A stretch of 64,000 nucleotides of DNA from Liquorilactobacillus oeni DSM 19972 (GCF_001436275.1 NZ_AZEH01000039.1:425336-489335), one strand, 5' to 3'; counted from the first letter of the stretch, positions 17,164 through 27,743 are shown. Notes: a model not told the origin generated them from the letters alone. Program-made: numbers and translations.

Positions 17164-18006
17164 TTATTTATCTTCAATTGAATCCATGAACTGGTGCAAA
17201 GCGTCTTGCCACTTTGGAAATACAAAGCCGGTCTTCTTAGACAGCTGCATCACAGAATAATGCGGACGAAAGGCTGCTGTCGGATACTGTTCTGAAGTGA
17301 CCGGCAAAACCATAACATCCTCATCACGCAAGATCTCCTTGGCAAATTCATACCAGGAACACTGGCCATCATTGCTACACTGATACACTCCATAAGGCTT
17401 TTTTCCGTCAACCAAATAAGTAACAAATTCGGCAAGTGTACGTGTCCAGGTCGGACGTCCAACCTGATCTGAAACTACGGTCAGCTTATCATGTGTCTTG
17501 GCCAGGTTCAGCATTGTGTAAACAAAGTTATGCCCCCACTTACCATAGACCCAAGCTGTCCTTACCAGATAATACTTACTGCAGTATTTTTGAACTGTTT
17601 CTTCCCCTAATAACTTAGCACGCCCATATTCATTACGAGGACCCTTAGGATCATCAGGCAGATATTCACCTGCTTTACGTGTGCCGTCAAAGACATAATC
17701 TGTACTGATATAAACCAATGCTGCACCGTATTTTTCACAAGCTTTGGCAATGATTTCTGTACCCAGGGCATTAACTTTTAAATTAGCTTCTTTGCCCTCA
17801 TCTTCGGCCTTATCCACTGCTGTGTATGCAGCACAGTGATAGACAACTTGCGGCTTGTTGTGCGCAAAATACTTTTCAACTTGTACTGCATCAGTAATGT
17901 CCAACTCTTTTGAACCAGTCGCAGTATATTCTACCTGACGTTCAGTCAACAAATGCTGCAACTCTTGTCCTAGTTGTCCGTTAGCTCCGGTAATTAAAAT
18001 TTTCAC
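17164..18006 (-). CDS. rmlD: dTDP-4-dehydrorhamnose reductase
   Basis: The 280-residue short-chain dehydrogenase/reductase carries GANGQLGQEL at residues 7-16 (NAD(P)H binding), YISTDYVFDG near 100, the catalytic EYGRAKLLGE (YxxxK) near 128-137, and RTAWVYG. It performs the last step of dTDP-L-rhamnose synthesis. The start is GTG with GGAGG 7 bases upstream. It is last in rmlA-C-B-D and is followed by a terminator. Confidence 0.95.
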   Translation of the reverse strand: MKILITGANGQLGQELQHLLTERQVEYTATGSKELDITDAVQVEKYFAHNKPQVVYHCAAYTAVDKAEDEGKEANLKVNALGTEIIAKACEKYGAALVYISTDYVFDGTRKAGEYLPDDPKGPRNEYGRAKLLGEETVQKYCSKYYLVRTAWVYGKWGHNFVYTMLNLAKTHDKLTVVSDQVGRPTWTRTLAEFVTYLVDGKKPYGVYQCSNDGQCSWYEFAKEILRDEDVMVLPVTSEQYPTAAFRPHYSVMQLSKKTGFVFPKWQDALHQFMDSIEDK

Positions 18007-18031
18007 GTGTATTCCTCCAAAAAGTGAACAG

Positions 18032-19015
18032 TTAATTTAAAGCAGCTCTCTTTTTCAAAGGACGCCACCAATCTTCATTACTCAAGTACCACTCAACGGT
18101 TTCTTTAATGCCAACATCAAAAGTATACTGCGGCTTCCAGCCTAATTTGGTTTCAATCTTAGTCGGATCAATTGCATAGCGACGATCATGACCTAAACGA
18201 TCTTTAACATACTCTATCGCATCCTCAGTCAAGCCGAGTTTTTTAACAATCAAGTGTACAATTTCGTTGTTCGAGCGTTCGTTATGCCCGCCAACATTAT
18301 ATACTTCACCCTTTTGTCCTTTATGCAGCACCAAATCAATTGCTCTACAATGATCCGAAACATGCAGCCAGTCACGAATATTCTTGCCGTCACCATAAAT
18401 CGGTAACTTTTTACCATCCATTCCATTAGATGTCATTAATGGAATCAGCTTTTCTGGAAATTGATATGGACCGTAATTATTCGAACAGCGCGTGATATTC
18501 ACATTCAGACCGTATGTCTCATAATATGCTCTAACTAACAAGTCTGCCGAAGCCTTGCTGGCTGAGTATGGCGAGTTTGGTGCTAAAGGTGTGGTTTCTT
18601 TAAAATACCCTTCTGCGCCAAGAGTACCATATACTTCATCCGTTGAAACTTGTAAATATTTCTTCAAGTTAAGCTTTTTAGCAACGTCTAAAAGAGCCAA
18701 TGTTCCCTGCACGTTTGTCTCCACAAAAATCTCAGGATGCAAAATCGAACGATCAACATGGCTTTCGGCTGCAAAGTTGACGATTGTATCTAATTGGTAT
18801 TCCTTTACCAAGTGTTCCACCAGTTCACGATTAGTAATATTCCCGTGAACAAAAGTATAATTTGAATTATCTTTGATGTCATCCAAGTTATGAATGTTCC
18901 CCGCATAAGTCAGCAGATCCAAATTTACAATTTTGTAATCTGGATATTTTTTAAGTATGTAATGAATGAAATTACTGCCGATAAAGCCGGCTCCGCCTGT
19001 CACTAATAAGTTCAT
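18032..19015 (-). CDS. rmlB: dTDP-glucose 4,6-dehydratase
   Basis: The protein (327 residues from the chosen start) has TGGAGFIGSNF near residues 6-16, the dehydratase STDEVYG near 120, and YSASKASADLL with the catalytic YxxxK near 155. It makes dTDP-4-keto-6-deoxyglucose from the RmlA product. I set the start at the ATG at 19015 because AGGAGG lies 9 bases before it, inside the end of rmlC; the longer open frame would start ahead of that site. Only one base separates it from the rmlC stop, indicating coupling. Confidence 0.95.
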   Translation of the reverse strand: MNLLVTGGAGFIGSNFIHYILKKYPDYKIVNLDLLTYAGNIHNLDDIKDNSNYTFVHGNITNRELVEHLVKEYQLDTIVNFAAESHVDRSILHPEIFVETNVQGTLALLDVAKKLNLKKYLQVSTDEVYGTLGAEGYFKETTPLAPNSPYSASKASADLLVRAYYETYGLNVNITRCSNNYGPYQFPEKLIPLMTSNGMDGKKLPIYGDGKNIRDWLHVSDHCRAIDLVLHKGQKGEVYNVGGHNERSNNEIVHLIVKKLGLTEDAIEYVKDRLGHDRRYAIDPTKIETKLGWKPQYTFDVGIKETVEWYLSNEDWWRPLKKRAALN

Positions 19016-19016
19016 T

Positions 19017-19586
19017 CTACTTATCCTCCTCATAAACAAAATTCAAATTCGCATCTTTAAGCTGCGGATGCTTCTTATCCTTATCAGACAAGATCAGATG
19101 ATCAAGCGGCATCGGCCATTCAATTCCAATATCCGGGTCATCAAAAGCAATCCCGCCATCAGCTTCAGGTGCGTAATAACCATCAACTTTATAAGCAACG
19201 TTAACATTTGGTGTCAAAGTCACAAATCCGTGGGCAAACCCCTTCGGCACTAGCAACTGACGGTGATTATATTCGCTTAAAATGTACCCTTCCCATTTTC
19301 CATAAGTAGGAGAACCTTTTCTAATATCGACCAAGACATCATAGATTACACCGGTTACCGCTCGCAGTAATTTTGTTTGAGCATACGGAGCTAGCTGGTA
19401 ATGCATGCCGCGTAAAACTCCCGGTTCCACAGATAACGACTGATTGTCTTGCACGAAGTCAATATCAATACCGGCTTTTTGAAACTTGCTTTGCGTATAA
19501 GTCTCTGTAAAGAAACCGCGATGATCCCCAAAGACATCTGTTTCAACAATTTTAACATCCTGCAGCTTTGTAGTAATAACTTTCAA
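19017..19586 (-). CDS. rmlC: dTDP-4-dehydrorhamnose 3,5-epimerase
   Basis: About 189 residues of cupin-fold RmlC: FGDHRGFFTETY near residue 22, QDNQSLS near 47, the catalytic LRGMHYQ near 60, and PKGFAHGFVTL near 117. I favour the TTG at 19586, since GAGGTGG lies 5 bases before it and the resulting MKVITTKL matches the usual RmlC start; a GTG at 19595 overlaps that site. It lies between rmlA and rmlB in one operon. Confidence 0.93.
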   Translation of the reverse strand: MKVITTKLQDVKIVETDVFGDHRGFFTETYTQSKFQKAGIDIDFVQDNQSLSVEPGVLRGMHYQLAPYAQTKLLRAVTGVIYDVLVDIRKGSPTYGKWEGYILSEYNHRQLLVPKGFAHGFVTLTPNVNVAYKVDGYYAPEADGGIAFDDPDIGIEWPMPLDHLILSDKDKKHPQLKDANLNFVYEEDK

Positions 19587-19602
19587 GACTTCCACCTCTA
19601 AC

Positions 19603-20472
19603 TTAATTTTGTTCCACTAACCGAATCAGGTACTGCCCGTAATCATTTTTCTTCATTGGCTGTGCCAGTTCAAGCAATCTTTCTTTACCAATATACCCCA
19701 TTCGGTAAGCAATTTCTTCCAAACAAGCAACTTTTAAGTTTTGCCGTTTTTGAATTGTTGCAATAAAACTTGAAGCTTCTAACATTGAATCATGGGTTCC
19801 TGTGTCGAGCCATGCATAGCCACGGCCCATCAACTTAACATTAAGCTCATTGTTTGCCAAATAGATCTTGTTGATGTCGGTAATCTCCAATTCACCACGT
19901 GCTGATGGTTTGAGATCAGCAGCATAATCAACAACCCGATTATCGTAGAAGTATAAGCCGGTAACCGCATAATTACTTTTGGGCTTAGCTGGTTTTTCTT
20001 CAAGAGAAACAGCATGCATGTTTTTATCAAATTCCACCACACCAAAACGTTCTGGATCATTAACATGGTACCCGAAAACCGTCGCCCCTTTAATCTGCTG
20101 TACAGAATCTTGCAGGAGCTGAGACATGCCACTGCCGTAATAAATATTATCACCTAAAATTAGGCACACTGAATCATTTCCAATAAACTCTCGTCCAACG
20201 ATAAAGGCTTCTGCTAAACCATTAGGCTGTGTTTGCACAGCATAACTTAGGTTTATTCCGAAATCTGAACCGTTACCTAGAATATTTTGAAAACACGATA
20301 GATCACGCGGCGTTGCAATCAGCAAAATATCACGGATTCCAGCCAACATCAAAGTGGATAATGGATAATAAATCATCGGTTTATCATAAACCGGAATCAG
20401 TTGTTTTGAGATACCGCGTGTAATTGGATATAGACGGGTACCACTACCGCCAGCCAGAATAATTCCTTTCAT
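19603..20472 (-). CDS. rmlA: Glucose-1-phosphate thymidylyltransferase
   Basis: The 289-residue nucleotidyltransferase starts [20 protein letters not shown], has [16 protein letters not shown] near residue 23, [10 protein letters not shown] near 105 and the sugar-binding [20 protein letters not shown] near 160. It makes dTDP-glucose, committing to rhamnose synthesis. AGGAGG precedes the ATG. It leads the four-gene rml block, after the AT-rich glycosyltransferase block. Confidence 0.96.
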   Translation of the reverse strand: MKGIILAGGSGTRLYPITRGISKQLIPVYDKPMIYYPLSTLMLAGIRDILLIATPRDLSCFQNILGNGSDFGINLSYAVQTQPNGLAEAFIVGREFIGNDSVCLILGDNIYYGSGMSQLLQDSVQQIKGATVFGYHVNDPERFGVVEFDKNMHAVSLEEKPAKPKSNYAVTGLYFYDNRVVDYAADLKPSARGELEITDINKIYLANNELNVKLMGRGYAWLDTGTHDSMLEASSFIATIQKRQNLKVACLEEIAYRMGYIGKERLLELAQPMKKNDYGQYLIRLVEQN

Positions 20473-20576
20473 TATGAATCTATCCTCCTAAAATTTAAAG
20501 ACATTATTTAAATACATTAATATTTTAACACCATTTTCTTAAATTACATCTATAGTAAAAAAATAGCTAAATATAA

Positions 20577-21677
20577 TCATATAATTGTATTAAAGTTCTT
20601 TAACCAAGTATCCCAATTTAATTCATTTTCATACTTTTGACGTGCATTCATTGAAAAACTTTGTAATAAGTTCTTTTGTAAAAGAAATTGTATTTTGTCT
20701 GCAAAATCTTTAGCACTTGAATCTTTTTTTAATAAATAACCGGTCACATTATTTTGAACATAGCTTGATACTCCACCAGTGTTATATGCTATTGTAGGTA
20801 GACCATACATACTTGCTTCACAAAAAACAATTCCCGCACACTCAGCTTGGGTAGGAAGAATAAACAAATCACTATTTTGATAATAATTTATTAACTCTTT
20901 CTCTTCACTTTTTACATCTTTTCTTAGTTTTCCTATAAATTTAATATTTTTATCATATTTTTTTAAAGGCTTATCAATTCCGACTATAGTAAGTTCAAAT
21001 TTCCAGGGCAGATTTTTACTATTTAGTAATTCTGTACATTTTATAGCTATATCTACTCCCTTTCGTTTCCAATCAACGCCCACCAACAATAATCTAACTT
21101 TATGCCTTATCAAGGCTTTGCTTTTCTTCGCAAATTTATCTGATAAATTTGCGCCAAAAGGTAAAACCATAATTTTTTTCTCTGAAATACCGTAATCTTC
21201 AATAGCACTTTTCTTCGCCCAAGTGCTAGCATGTATGATTGTAGAGGCTTTTTTTAAAGACTTTTCTTCATATATGTCTTCAATTTTCTTCTCAATCTTT
21301 GGAACATTAAATAAGTAGTAATTTGTCAGTAACTTATATGTCGCATCACTTAAATATACCACCTTTTTTTTCGTATTAAACTGTGTTGAGCCTAGTAGCT
21401 CACTTGCAGCAGGGAAAAAAAACAAATCATAATCTTTTTTTTGTAAATACTTCTTTATTTCTAAATTATTAAAAAAAACATCAACGTAACTTTTTTTAAT
21501 TCTGTTCCAAGTTAATATCCTAATTATAGAAGCCATAACTTTGTGAGTTACAGTCTTTTTTATTATAATTTGTTCTACATCATACTTTTCCTTTAACACT
21601 TTGTATAAAAAATTAGTAGTACCGCTCCAGGCATTTTCACGTGTTATGTCTTTTCTAGTTATAAAACCTATTTTCAT
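20577..21677 (-). CDS. GT-B glycosyltransferase (family 4 type)
   Basis: The protein has about 366 residues from the ATG at 21677, which GGGAGTGGAG precedes; an upstream ATG gives an implausible 11-residue extension. The C-terminal half shows the GT4 pattern: VRLLLVGVDWKRKG, LFILPTQAECAGIVFCEASMYGLPTIAYNTGGV with the E-x7-E nucleotide-sugar region near residue 285. The N-terminal opening GFITRKDITRENAWSGT is an acceptor-domain strand. It should add a sugar to the lipid-linked repeat unit on the cytoplasmic face. The sequence is rich in Lys, Asn and Ile, with low-GC codons unlike the neighbouring rml genes. Confidence 0.85.
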   Translation of the reverse strand: MKIGFITRKDITRENAWSGTTNFLYKVLKEKYDVEQIIIKKTVTHKVMASIIRILTWNRIKKSYVDVFFNNLEIKKYLQKKDYDLFFFPAASELLGSTQFNTKKKVVYLSDATYKLLTNYYLFNVPKIEKKIEDIYEEKSLKKASTIIHASTWAKKSAIEDYGISEKKIMVLPFGANLSDKFAKKSKALIRHKVRLLLVGVDWKRKGVDIAIKCTELLNSKNLPWKFELTIVGIDKPLKKYDKNIKFIGKLRKDVKSEEKELINYYQNSDLFILPTQAECAGIVFCEASMYGLPTIAYNTGGVSSYVQNNVTGYLLKKDSSAKDFADKIQFLLQKNLLQSFSMNARQKYENELNWDTWLKNFNTII

Positions 21678-21726
21678 ACTCCACTCCCAAATTAGTGACG
21701 TTACTAGCATTAATTAAACAGTGCAA

Positions 21727-23154
21727 TTAAAAACGCATAATTCTTTTTAAAACTGTACAACAAACTTCATCTTTTAGTAATACCAACACTACAATATAAA
21801 TTATAGGTCCCGTAAGCATCGCTAGACATATAAAATAAAATCTAGAAATAACAATTATTGATAATAACAAAATATAAAATGTCATAATACTACTAGCAAT
21901 TAGATAACTAATAAATTTATTTTTTATCCTTTTGAAGCTAAGAAAGTCCTTAAAGTTATAAATTTGAATAACCGTTGCAAATATTTCCGAAATGACAGAT
22001 GCCACAGCGACTCCTCGAGCCCCTAAATGTAAATATAAAGCTATTCCATTTAAAATAAGATTAACGACAGCAGCTATAGAAACAGCAACCGTATAAGGCC
22101 TTTGACGATCTATTGCAATTAGAAAAGCGCCTAGCATTTGTCCCATCCCCAAAATAACAAATAAAAAACTAAGTATATAAAGAATATTAACTACCGGTTT
22201 AAATCCTGTACCAAAAAAAAATGGAACTCCAGATTTAGCAAGTAGAATTAAACCACAAATCATTGGGAAACTAAGAAAAAATAAATTTGCTAGTGCTTTG
22301 TCTACCAATAATTTCATAGAATTAAATAGTTTTTTACTATAAAGCGCAGCTATTCTAGGAGCAAGTACTCCTGAATACGCACTAATAACTGTTACTAATA
22401 AACTAACTATCTGATTTGCTTGAGAAAAATATCCTACTTGTTCACTAGTACTAAAAGTACCTAACATTATTTTATTTAATACTGTATACAACTGGATGGC
22501 TATAACTGGAATAAATAAAGCCATAATAGGTCTAAAGCTCAAAAAAATATCTTTTAAATCTAGTTTTACAAATATAACTTCTTTATATAAATATGGTAAA
22601 GCACTTAAGTTACCAAACAAATTTGATAACGCATATATTAAGACATACAACCAAAGATCACTCGGCTTCTTTACAAGTATAAAAATTAAAATTGTAGCTG
22701 AAATTTTAATTAAACTATTTCTCAAAGATGTAACCTTAAAATTTTCCATTCCTTGAAAATACCAGCTCATGTCAACTACCCAAGATAGCAAAGTAAATAA
22801 ATTAACTAAAAATAAAATTTTGTATTGTGGTAACACCATAACGATAAAAACAAGGTAAAAAAAACTAACAATCAAGGTGCAAATTATTCTAAAAAGAAAA
22901 ACTCTCCAGAATACCACACTTCTAGCTTCTATAGATCCTTGTCTTTTTGCAATCTCTCTTTGTCCAAATGCACTAGTTCCAGTAATAGCAAAAATTCCAA
23001 AGTATGATACTATACCTAAAACATAGTTATAATATCCCACTCCTGAAGGACCGAGAACTCTTGAGATATAAGGAGTAGTTATCACCGGTACTGCTACAGC
23101 TAAAAATTGATACATTACATTATATACATAGTTAATTCTAATTGAATTTTTCAT
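21727..23154 (-). CDS. Wzx-type polysaccharide flippase
   Basis: The 475-residue protein has 12-14 hydrophobic helices and the RfbX/MATE-like opening YQFLAVAVPVITTPYISRVLGPSGVGYYNY, followed by GQREIAK near residue 65 and WYFQGMENFKVTSLRN near 130, all typical of O-antigen flippases. It would move the undecaprenyl-linked repeat unit across the membrane. It is next to a GT4 gene and separated from wzy by a 700-base gene-free stretch. A second flippase is encoded at 59400. Confidence 0.9.
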   Translation of the reverse strand: MKNSIRINYVYNVMYQFLAVAVPVITTPYISRVLGPSGVGYYNYVLGIVSYFGIFAITGTSAFGQREIAKRQGSIEARSVVFWRVFLFRIICTLIVSFFYLVFIVMVLPQYKILFLVNLFTLLSWVVDMSWYFQGMENFKVTSLRNSLIKISATILIFILVKKPSDLWLYVLIYALSNLFGNLSALPYLYKEVIFVKLDLKDIFLSFRPIMALFIPVIAIQLYTVLNKIMLGTFSTSEQVGYFSQANQIVSLLVTVISAYSGVLAPRIAALYSKKLFNSMKLLVDKALANLFFLSFPMICGLILLAKSGVPFFFGTGFKPVVNILYILSFLFVILGMGQMLGAFLIAIDRQRPYTVAVSIAAVVNLILNGIALYLHLGARGVAVASVISEIFATVIQIYNFKDFLSFKRIKNKFISYLIASSIMTFYILLLSIIVISRFYFICLAMLTGPIIYIVVLVLLKDEVCCTVLKRIMRF

Positions 23155-23856
23155 TTAATAAATCTACCTATCTACTTTATCATTATTCTGAGCTCCTGTA
23201 ATAACATAGACCCTTTTTATGGTATATATTCAGACATAATAGTGTTAAAAGATTCTTTTATACCAAAAACATGCTTAAATAAATTTATATAATTAATTAC
23301 CGAGACATTGGAGCAAAATCACACAATGAAGTCTACAAATAAAACATACGACGTCTTAACCAACACCAACAACAATGAATAGAATTATTGCTGTAGTTGG
23401 TAAGAGCATTTCGTACGAAAAACACATTTATTAATTACTATTTTGAAAGCATCTAAAATATCAAAAAGTGTCTATTACTACTGATGGAGATAATACAAAG
23501 CCAATCTTTTCAAACAGGAATATAAATAACGATATACAAGTAATCAATTAATAACTAATTGAAAGATAACACTTATGATAATATTTAGATTAATAACATT
23601 ATTTCAACTTTACAACGTAAACTATCTTTAAAATAAAATTTGGACGCATAGAACAAGCAACCGTAAATATTAATTAGTATGCCTACTACTACAATAATTG
23701 GCAAATTAGTTTATCTAAAACTGCATAGAAAAAGTTTAATTTATTGACATAGTAATAATAGATCATTAAATATTTCATAAACTAGGATCGCCTCTTTAGA
23801 AATTACCTTAGCAGTGAGATATATTATTATACTCGACTATCCAATCAATATTATTT
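23155..23856. other. Gene-free AT-rich gap inside the exopolysaccharide locus
   Basis: No open frame of useful length is present on either strand. The stretch is very AT-rich and contains an imperfect hairpin around 23360-23402 (ACCAAC paired with GTTGGT). I recognise no transposase motif. Placed between wzy and wzx, it is best read as a decayed gene or a cassette junction. Confidence 0.4.
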
Positions 23857-25185
23857 TTACAATAAACTCCCTTTAGTACTAAAATTTACTTCACAATTTC
23901 TCAAGTTATCACTATTATTACTTGCAAAATAATTAACCAGTACAAAAATGAAAGGTAGATATACTATTCTCTGAACGTTAAACATAAAAAGCGATATAGA
24001 GGTAAGGCAAACAAATAACAACAGAATAACAGTTACGTCCTTGTTATATCCTTTATATACGACCGTGATAAACTTAGCAATGAACAATATAATTATTAAT
24101 ATTCCGGAGATACCAAAAACTGTATAAAAACCAATTATCCCTACGTCATCAAGATAATATTCATATCCCAAAAAGTTTAATAAATTTCCGTGTAACACGT
24201 CTGTAGACCACTGAGTGTTAGGAAAACCAATTCCAAAAATACTACCCTTGGGAACCTCACCCAGATAGTAACGTATCGCATCCATTCTAACTGAATAACT
24301 GACTTGCCTACTACCCTCTGTAAACCATATTATTAATGCAAATGTACCTACTATAAAAATTATAATCATAAATGTTAATAGTATAATGAATTCTACCTTA
24401 CTATACTTATAAAGTAGAATCAGTAGTGTAACAGCAAATAAAATTGTATCAACTATAATGTAAACTCTTGTTTGGGACACAAAAATTAAATAAAAAAATT
24501 CAACGCAAATTGGTAAAAAATTATTAAATACTAACTTGTTTTGCGCAATTACATCAATCAAAATAATTAGTAGAGTAAATGAGATAAAATCTGCAGGTTC
24601 CTTGATACGTACCATGTTGAAAATAATAGCTGCGCTATCAACATTTAATCCGCCATGAATAGTATTAGAAGCCATAATATTATTAGTACCAGCATCTTGT
24701 AATACCATGAATTTAATTCCTTTAGTATAAAGTAAAGATTGAGCAATCAAAAGTACTGAATATATGAATCCCATAGAGCGACTAAAAACAATAATTTTAT
24801 TTATTATTCTTGAATCACTTGCTTTATCTATAAAGAAATAAAATAGTAAAATAAAATAATAGTAACTAGCTGTGAAAGACGAAAACAATGATTGTTCATA
24901 TGTATAAGAACTCCATATCATCATGACTGTAGTAACTATTACCGTAAGTACTATTGGAGCTTTAAAGTTCAGACTAGCATTATTTTTTATCCCTACCTCA
25001 TTTCTCTCTTTTCCTAAGAAAAAAGAGAACACAAACATCACAATAGAAATTGAAAAAATAAAATATTTAGAAGAATATGAATTCATTAACAATGCAAAGT
25101 CTGACAATCTAACGAGTGAAAAAAAATTAGTTTGCAAAAGCAAAATAAAAAAAATTAATGCAGTAGTGAATTTTTTCCTTATCAT
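23857..25185 (-). CDS. Wzy-type polysaccharide polymerase
   Basis: The 442-residue protein is almost wholly hydrophobic, with about 12 membrane segments and a large loop near residues 295-345 (REGSRQVSYSVRMDAIRYYLG-like region, then FGIGFPNTQW). This arrangement and its position beside glycosyltransferases and a flippase fit O-antigen polymerase Wzy, whose sequences are too variable for firm motif assignment. It would link repeat units outside the membrane. TTAGGAG precedes the ATG. Codon use is strongly AT-rich. Confidence 0.75.
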   Translation of the reverse strand: MIRKKFTTALIFFILLLQTNFFSLVRLSDFALLMNSYSSKYFIFSISIVMFVFSFFLGKERNEVGIKNNASLNFKAPIVLTVIVTTVMMIWSSYTYEQSLFSSFTASYYYFILLFYFFIDKASDSRIINKIIVFSRSMGFIYSVLLIAQSLLYTKGIKFMVLQDAGTNNIMASNTIHGGLNVDSAAIIFNMVRIKEPADFISFTLLIILIDVIAQNKLVFNNFLPICVEFFYLIFVSQTRVYIIVDTILFAVTLLILLYKYSKVEFIILLTFMIIIFIVGTFALIIWFTEGSRQVSYSVRMDAIRYYLGEVPKGSIFGIGFPNTQWSTDVLHGNLLNFLGYEYYLDDVGIIGFYTVFGISGILIIILFIAKFITVVYKGYNKDVTVILLLFVCLTSISLFMFNVQRIVYLPFIFVLVNYFASNNSDNLRNCEVNFSTKGSLL

Positions 25186-25197
25186 AATAACTCCTAA

Positions 25198-26151
25198 TTA
25201 AGATACTACTTTAAATAAAAAATTGAAAATTTTCACCGGAATAAAAATCTCCAATAAAAGTGCTAACTTTAGTTTGTTACCATAAACTTTATTTTTTAAA
25301 AAAATCAATGTGTTTTGTTTCAATTTTTTTTGTACATTTTTCTTAAAGTAAATTTTTTTTATTGATGGATAAGATCTTATAAAAATACGCGTAATCGCAC
25401 AAATTATAGGGAACTCAAGCGCTTGGTTTCTTTCAAAATCCAACATGATTTCATAGGCCGCAGCATCGCTCAAACTTGGCTTTTTTTTAATACTTGAATT
25501 TTTATGATTTACATAATGATACAAAGACGTTCCGTCATAAGTTGCAAAACTTATGTTCTTCATATATTGATAGCAAAATAGATGATCTTCATACACTGAT
25601 ATATTCTTATTAAAAAAAACATCATTTCTTTTAATTATATCTAAGCGAAACATTTTTGCTATAACAAAGCCTTGAAATAAATTTATCTTAAAAGAGTCTC
25701 TAATTATATCCTGAGAGTCATCATAAATAATTCTTTCGTTATTACTTTCTAATATTACATCTCCCCTTTCATCTTCATATGTTAATCCACAAATAGATAA
25801 ATCACAGTGCTCCTGCGCATTGAACTGTTTTACCAGAAATTTAATGTAATTTGATTCAATATAATCATCCCCATCAATAAACGTAACAAATGTGCCTGTT
25901 GCAGCTTGTAATCCAGTATTTCTAGCAATAGAAACCCCAGAATTAAATTGCTTTATTATAGATATATTTCTATTACTTTCACTCTTCCATTTTCTACAAA
26001 TCTGCATTGAATTATCTGTTGATCCATCATCAATGATAATAATTTGCAAATTCTTATAAGTTTGTTTTTCAACAGAATCAAGACACCTTTTCAAATATTT
26101 TTCACAATTATACACTGGAATAATAATAGTAACTAAATTGTTAGTCTCCAT
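25198..26151 (-). CDS. Family 2 glycosyltransferase
   Basis: The 317-residue GT-A enzyme opens VTIIIPVYNCEKYLKRCLDSVEKQTY, with IIDDGSTDNS near residue 40, ARNTGLQAATGTFVTFIDGDDY near 78-98 (the DxD-type metal motif) and YEDHLFCYQY near 190. It adds one sugar of the repeat unit; donor and linkage are not readable. A short basic, hydrophobic C-terminus may bind the membrane. It lies 12 bases upstream of the polymerase gene, in the same orientation. Confidence 0.9.
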   Translation of the reverse strand: METNNLVTIIIPVYNCEKYLKRCLDSVEKQTYKNLQIIIIDDGSTDNSMQICRKWKSESNRNISIIKQFNSGVSIARNTGLQAATGTFVTFIDGDDYIESNYIKFLVKQFNAQEHCDLSICGLTYEDERGDVILESNNERIIYDDSQDIIRDSFKINLFQGFVIAKMFRLDIIKRNDVFFNKNISVYEDHLFCYQYMKNISFATYDGTSLYHYVNHKNSSIKKKPSLSDAAAYEIMLDFERNQALEFPIICAITRIFIRSYPSIKKIYFKKNVQKKLKQNTLIFLKNKVYGNKLKLALLLEIFIPVKIFNFLFKVVS

Positions 26152-26161
26152 ATTTAAAACC

Positions 26162-27043
26162 TCATTTTTTTAAAAAATCAAATTTATTACGCCCAGTTAT
26201 TCCATCACAATAAGCTTTAACAGCTTCAAAATTTGAGTGACGAAAAGTTTGTATAACTGCTAACGGTAACAGTTTACTGTAGAATATAATTTTTTGAATT
26301 AGTGAAGCATTTCTTGACTCAAAAATGACTCTGTTTCTTCTTAAAAAATACAATTGCATTCCACTAATTTTTTTTATACTTTTTGAACCCTTATGGTACA
26401 AAACACTGTCTGTATTACATGCCACTAAATAATCATTTCTAATAAAATTAAAACACCATTCAGTTTCTTCAAAATTCAAAAAATACATCTCTGGTATGAA
26501 TCCAACCTTTTTAATATCTTTTCCTCTAAACACCAAACACGCTCCCAAAAGATAATCACAGTAAAGCAGCTCCTTCTTAATTTTATCAACAGCCTTACCT
26601 TTATTTATTGGTTGACCAAAAGATGTACTGTAAAAGTTAAAATTATTACCTGAAGTCGTTATTATTCCATCCGTATCAGATATACAGGGTCCAATCAAAC
26701 CAACTTTGGTATTATTCATCAAAATATCAATTAGGCAAGACAAAAAGTCATTTTTAATCACAACATCATTATTTAATATACAAATATAGTCACTTCCACT
26801 CTTCATTGCTGCTCTTATTCCAACATTGTTTCCACCAGCATAACCAGAGTTAAATTTATTAATGATTAAGTGAATTCTTTCCACATCAGCATATTTTTTT
26901 GTGAATAATTCTTTTGATCCATCAGTAGAATTATTATCAACTAAAAATATGTCTGCAAAGGGCACAAACTTTTCTAATTGATGAATGCAGGTAACAGTAT
27001 CACCTGAATTATTATAATTTAATAATATTATCGCGATTTTCAT
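26162..27043 (-). CDS. Family 2 glycosyltransferase, rhamnosyltransferase-like
   Basis: The protein has about 293 residues from the ATG at 27043, which TGGAGAT precedes by 6 bases. The N-terminus IAIILLNYNNSGDTVTCIHQL, FLVDNNSTDGS, NSGYAGGNNVGIRAA and ICILNNDVVIK match the WcaA/RfbF-like rhamnosyl/galactofuranosyl group of GT2. NFEETEWCFN near residue 190 is the usual acceptor/base region. With rmlABCD in the same locus, a rhamnosyl donor is plausible. Confidence 0.87.
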   Translation of the reverse strand: MKIAIILLNYNNSGDTVTCIHQLEKFVPFADIFLVDNNSTDGSKELFTKKYADVERIHLIINKFNSGYAGGNNVGIRAAMKSGSDYICILNNDVVIKNDFLSCLIDILMNNTKVGLIGPCISDTDGIITTSGNNFNFYSTSFGQPINKGKAVDKIKKELLYCDYLLGACLVFRGKDIKKVGFIPEMYFLNFEETEWCFNFIRNDYLVACNTDSVLYHKGSKSIKKISGMQLYFLRRNRVIFESRNASLIQKIIFYSKLLPLAVIQTFRHSNFEAVKAYCDGITGRNKFDFLKK

Positions 27044-27098
27044 TAAGATCTCCATCAAATTAATAGTTAATCTACATAAGTTATTTAAAATTTTGACA

Positions 27099-27743
27099 CT
27101 ATCTCTTTTTTATAAGCCTTGCAGGTGATCCAACTATAACAGAATTACTGCTAAAGGATTTTGTTACAACAGCTCCCGCTCCAACAACTGTGCCGTTTCC
27201 TAATTTCACACCATCCAATATTATAACGCCACTACCAATCCAACAGTTGTCTTCAATTATAATACCTTCATTTTTAACACCTTGAGCCTTTATTGCTTTT
27301 TTTTTTGAATCAAAAATATGATTTTCCGCAAAAAAACCTACTCGAGGACCAATCATTACATTCTCTCCAATTATTATTTTACCAGCACATCCAACATAAC
27401 TCATAGGACCTATTGAAGAGTTATCATGTATTTCAAGCCCCTTGCCTATGTTACCAACACCATAATAACTTGAAGGTCTAATCATTGTTCCACGTCCGAT
27501 TGTCACTGAATTACCAAATTTAATTCCATTCTGGCTTAATCCTTGAATTTCCGAATTTTCTTCAAATTTCACATTCTTACCTACCTCGATAAAATCACTA
27601 TTTTCCACATTTACACTTTTTCCAACAAATAGTAATCCAGAGGAAGTTTTCAAAAAAATCTTCAGCCAAAACCCTCTAATAATTTTTATTAAAGTTTTAA
27701 TTGTTATTTGAATCTTAGTTCGAAAAAATAATGAATTATTCAT
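27099..27743 (-). CDS. Left-handed beta-helix acyltransferase
   Basis: The 214-residue protein has repeated hexapeptide turns (VGKSVNVEN, IGRGTMI, IGENVMIGPRVGFFAENHIF, IIEDNCWIGSGVIILDGVKLGNGTVVGAGAVVTK, NSVIVGSPARLIKK). The ENHIF segment supplies the likely catalytic His. This is the WcaF/NodL-type acetyltransferase signature, so it probably O-acetylates a sugar of the polymer. Its start overlaps the preceding glycosyltransferase by 8 bases. Confidence 0.87.
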   Translation of the reverse strand: MNNSLFFRTKIQITIKTLIKIIRGFWLKIFLKTSSGLLFVGKSVNVENSDFIEVGKNVKFEENSEIQGLSQNGIKFGNSVTIGRGTMIRPSSYYGVGNIGKGLEIHDNSSIGPMSYVGCAGKIIIGENVMIGPRVGFFAENHIFDSKKKAIKAQGVKNEGIIIEDNCWIGSGVIILDGVKLGNGTVVGAGAVVTKSFSSNSVIVGSPARLIKKR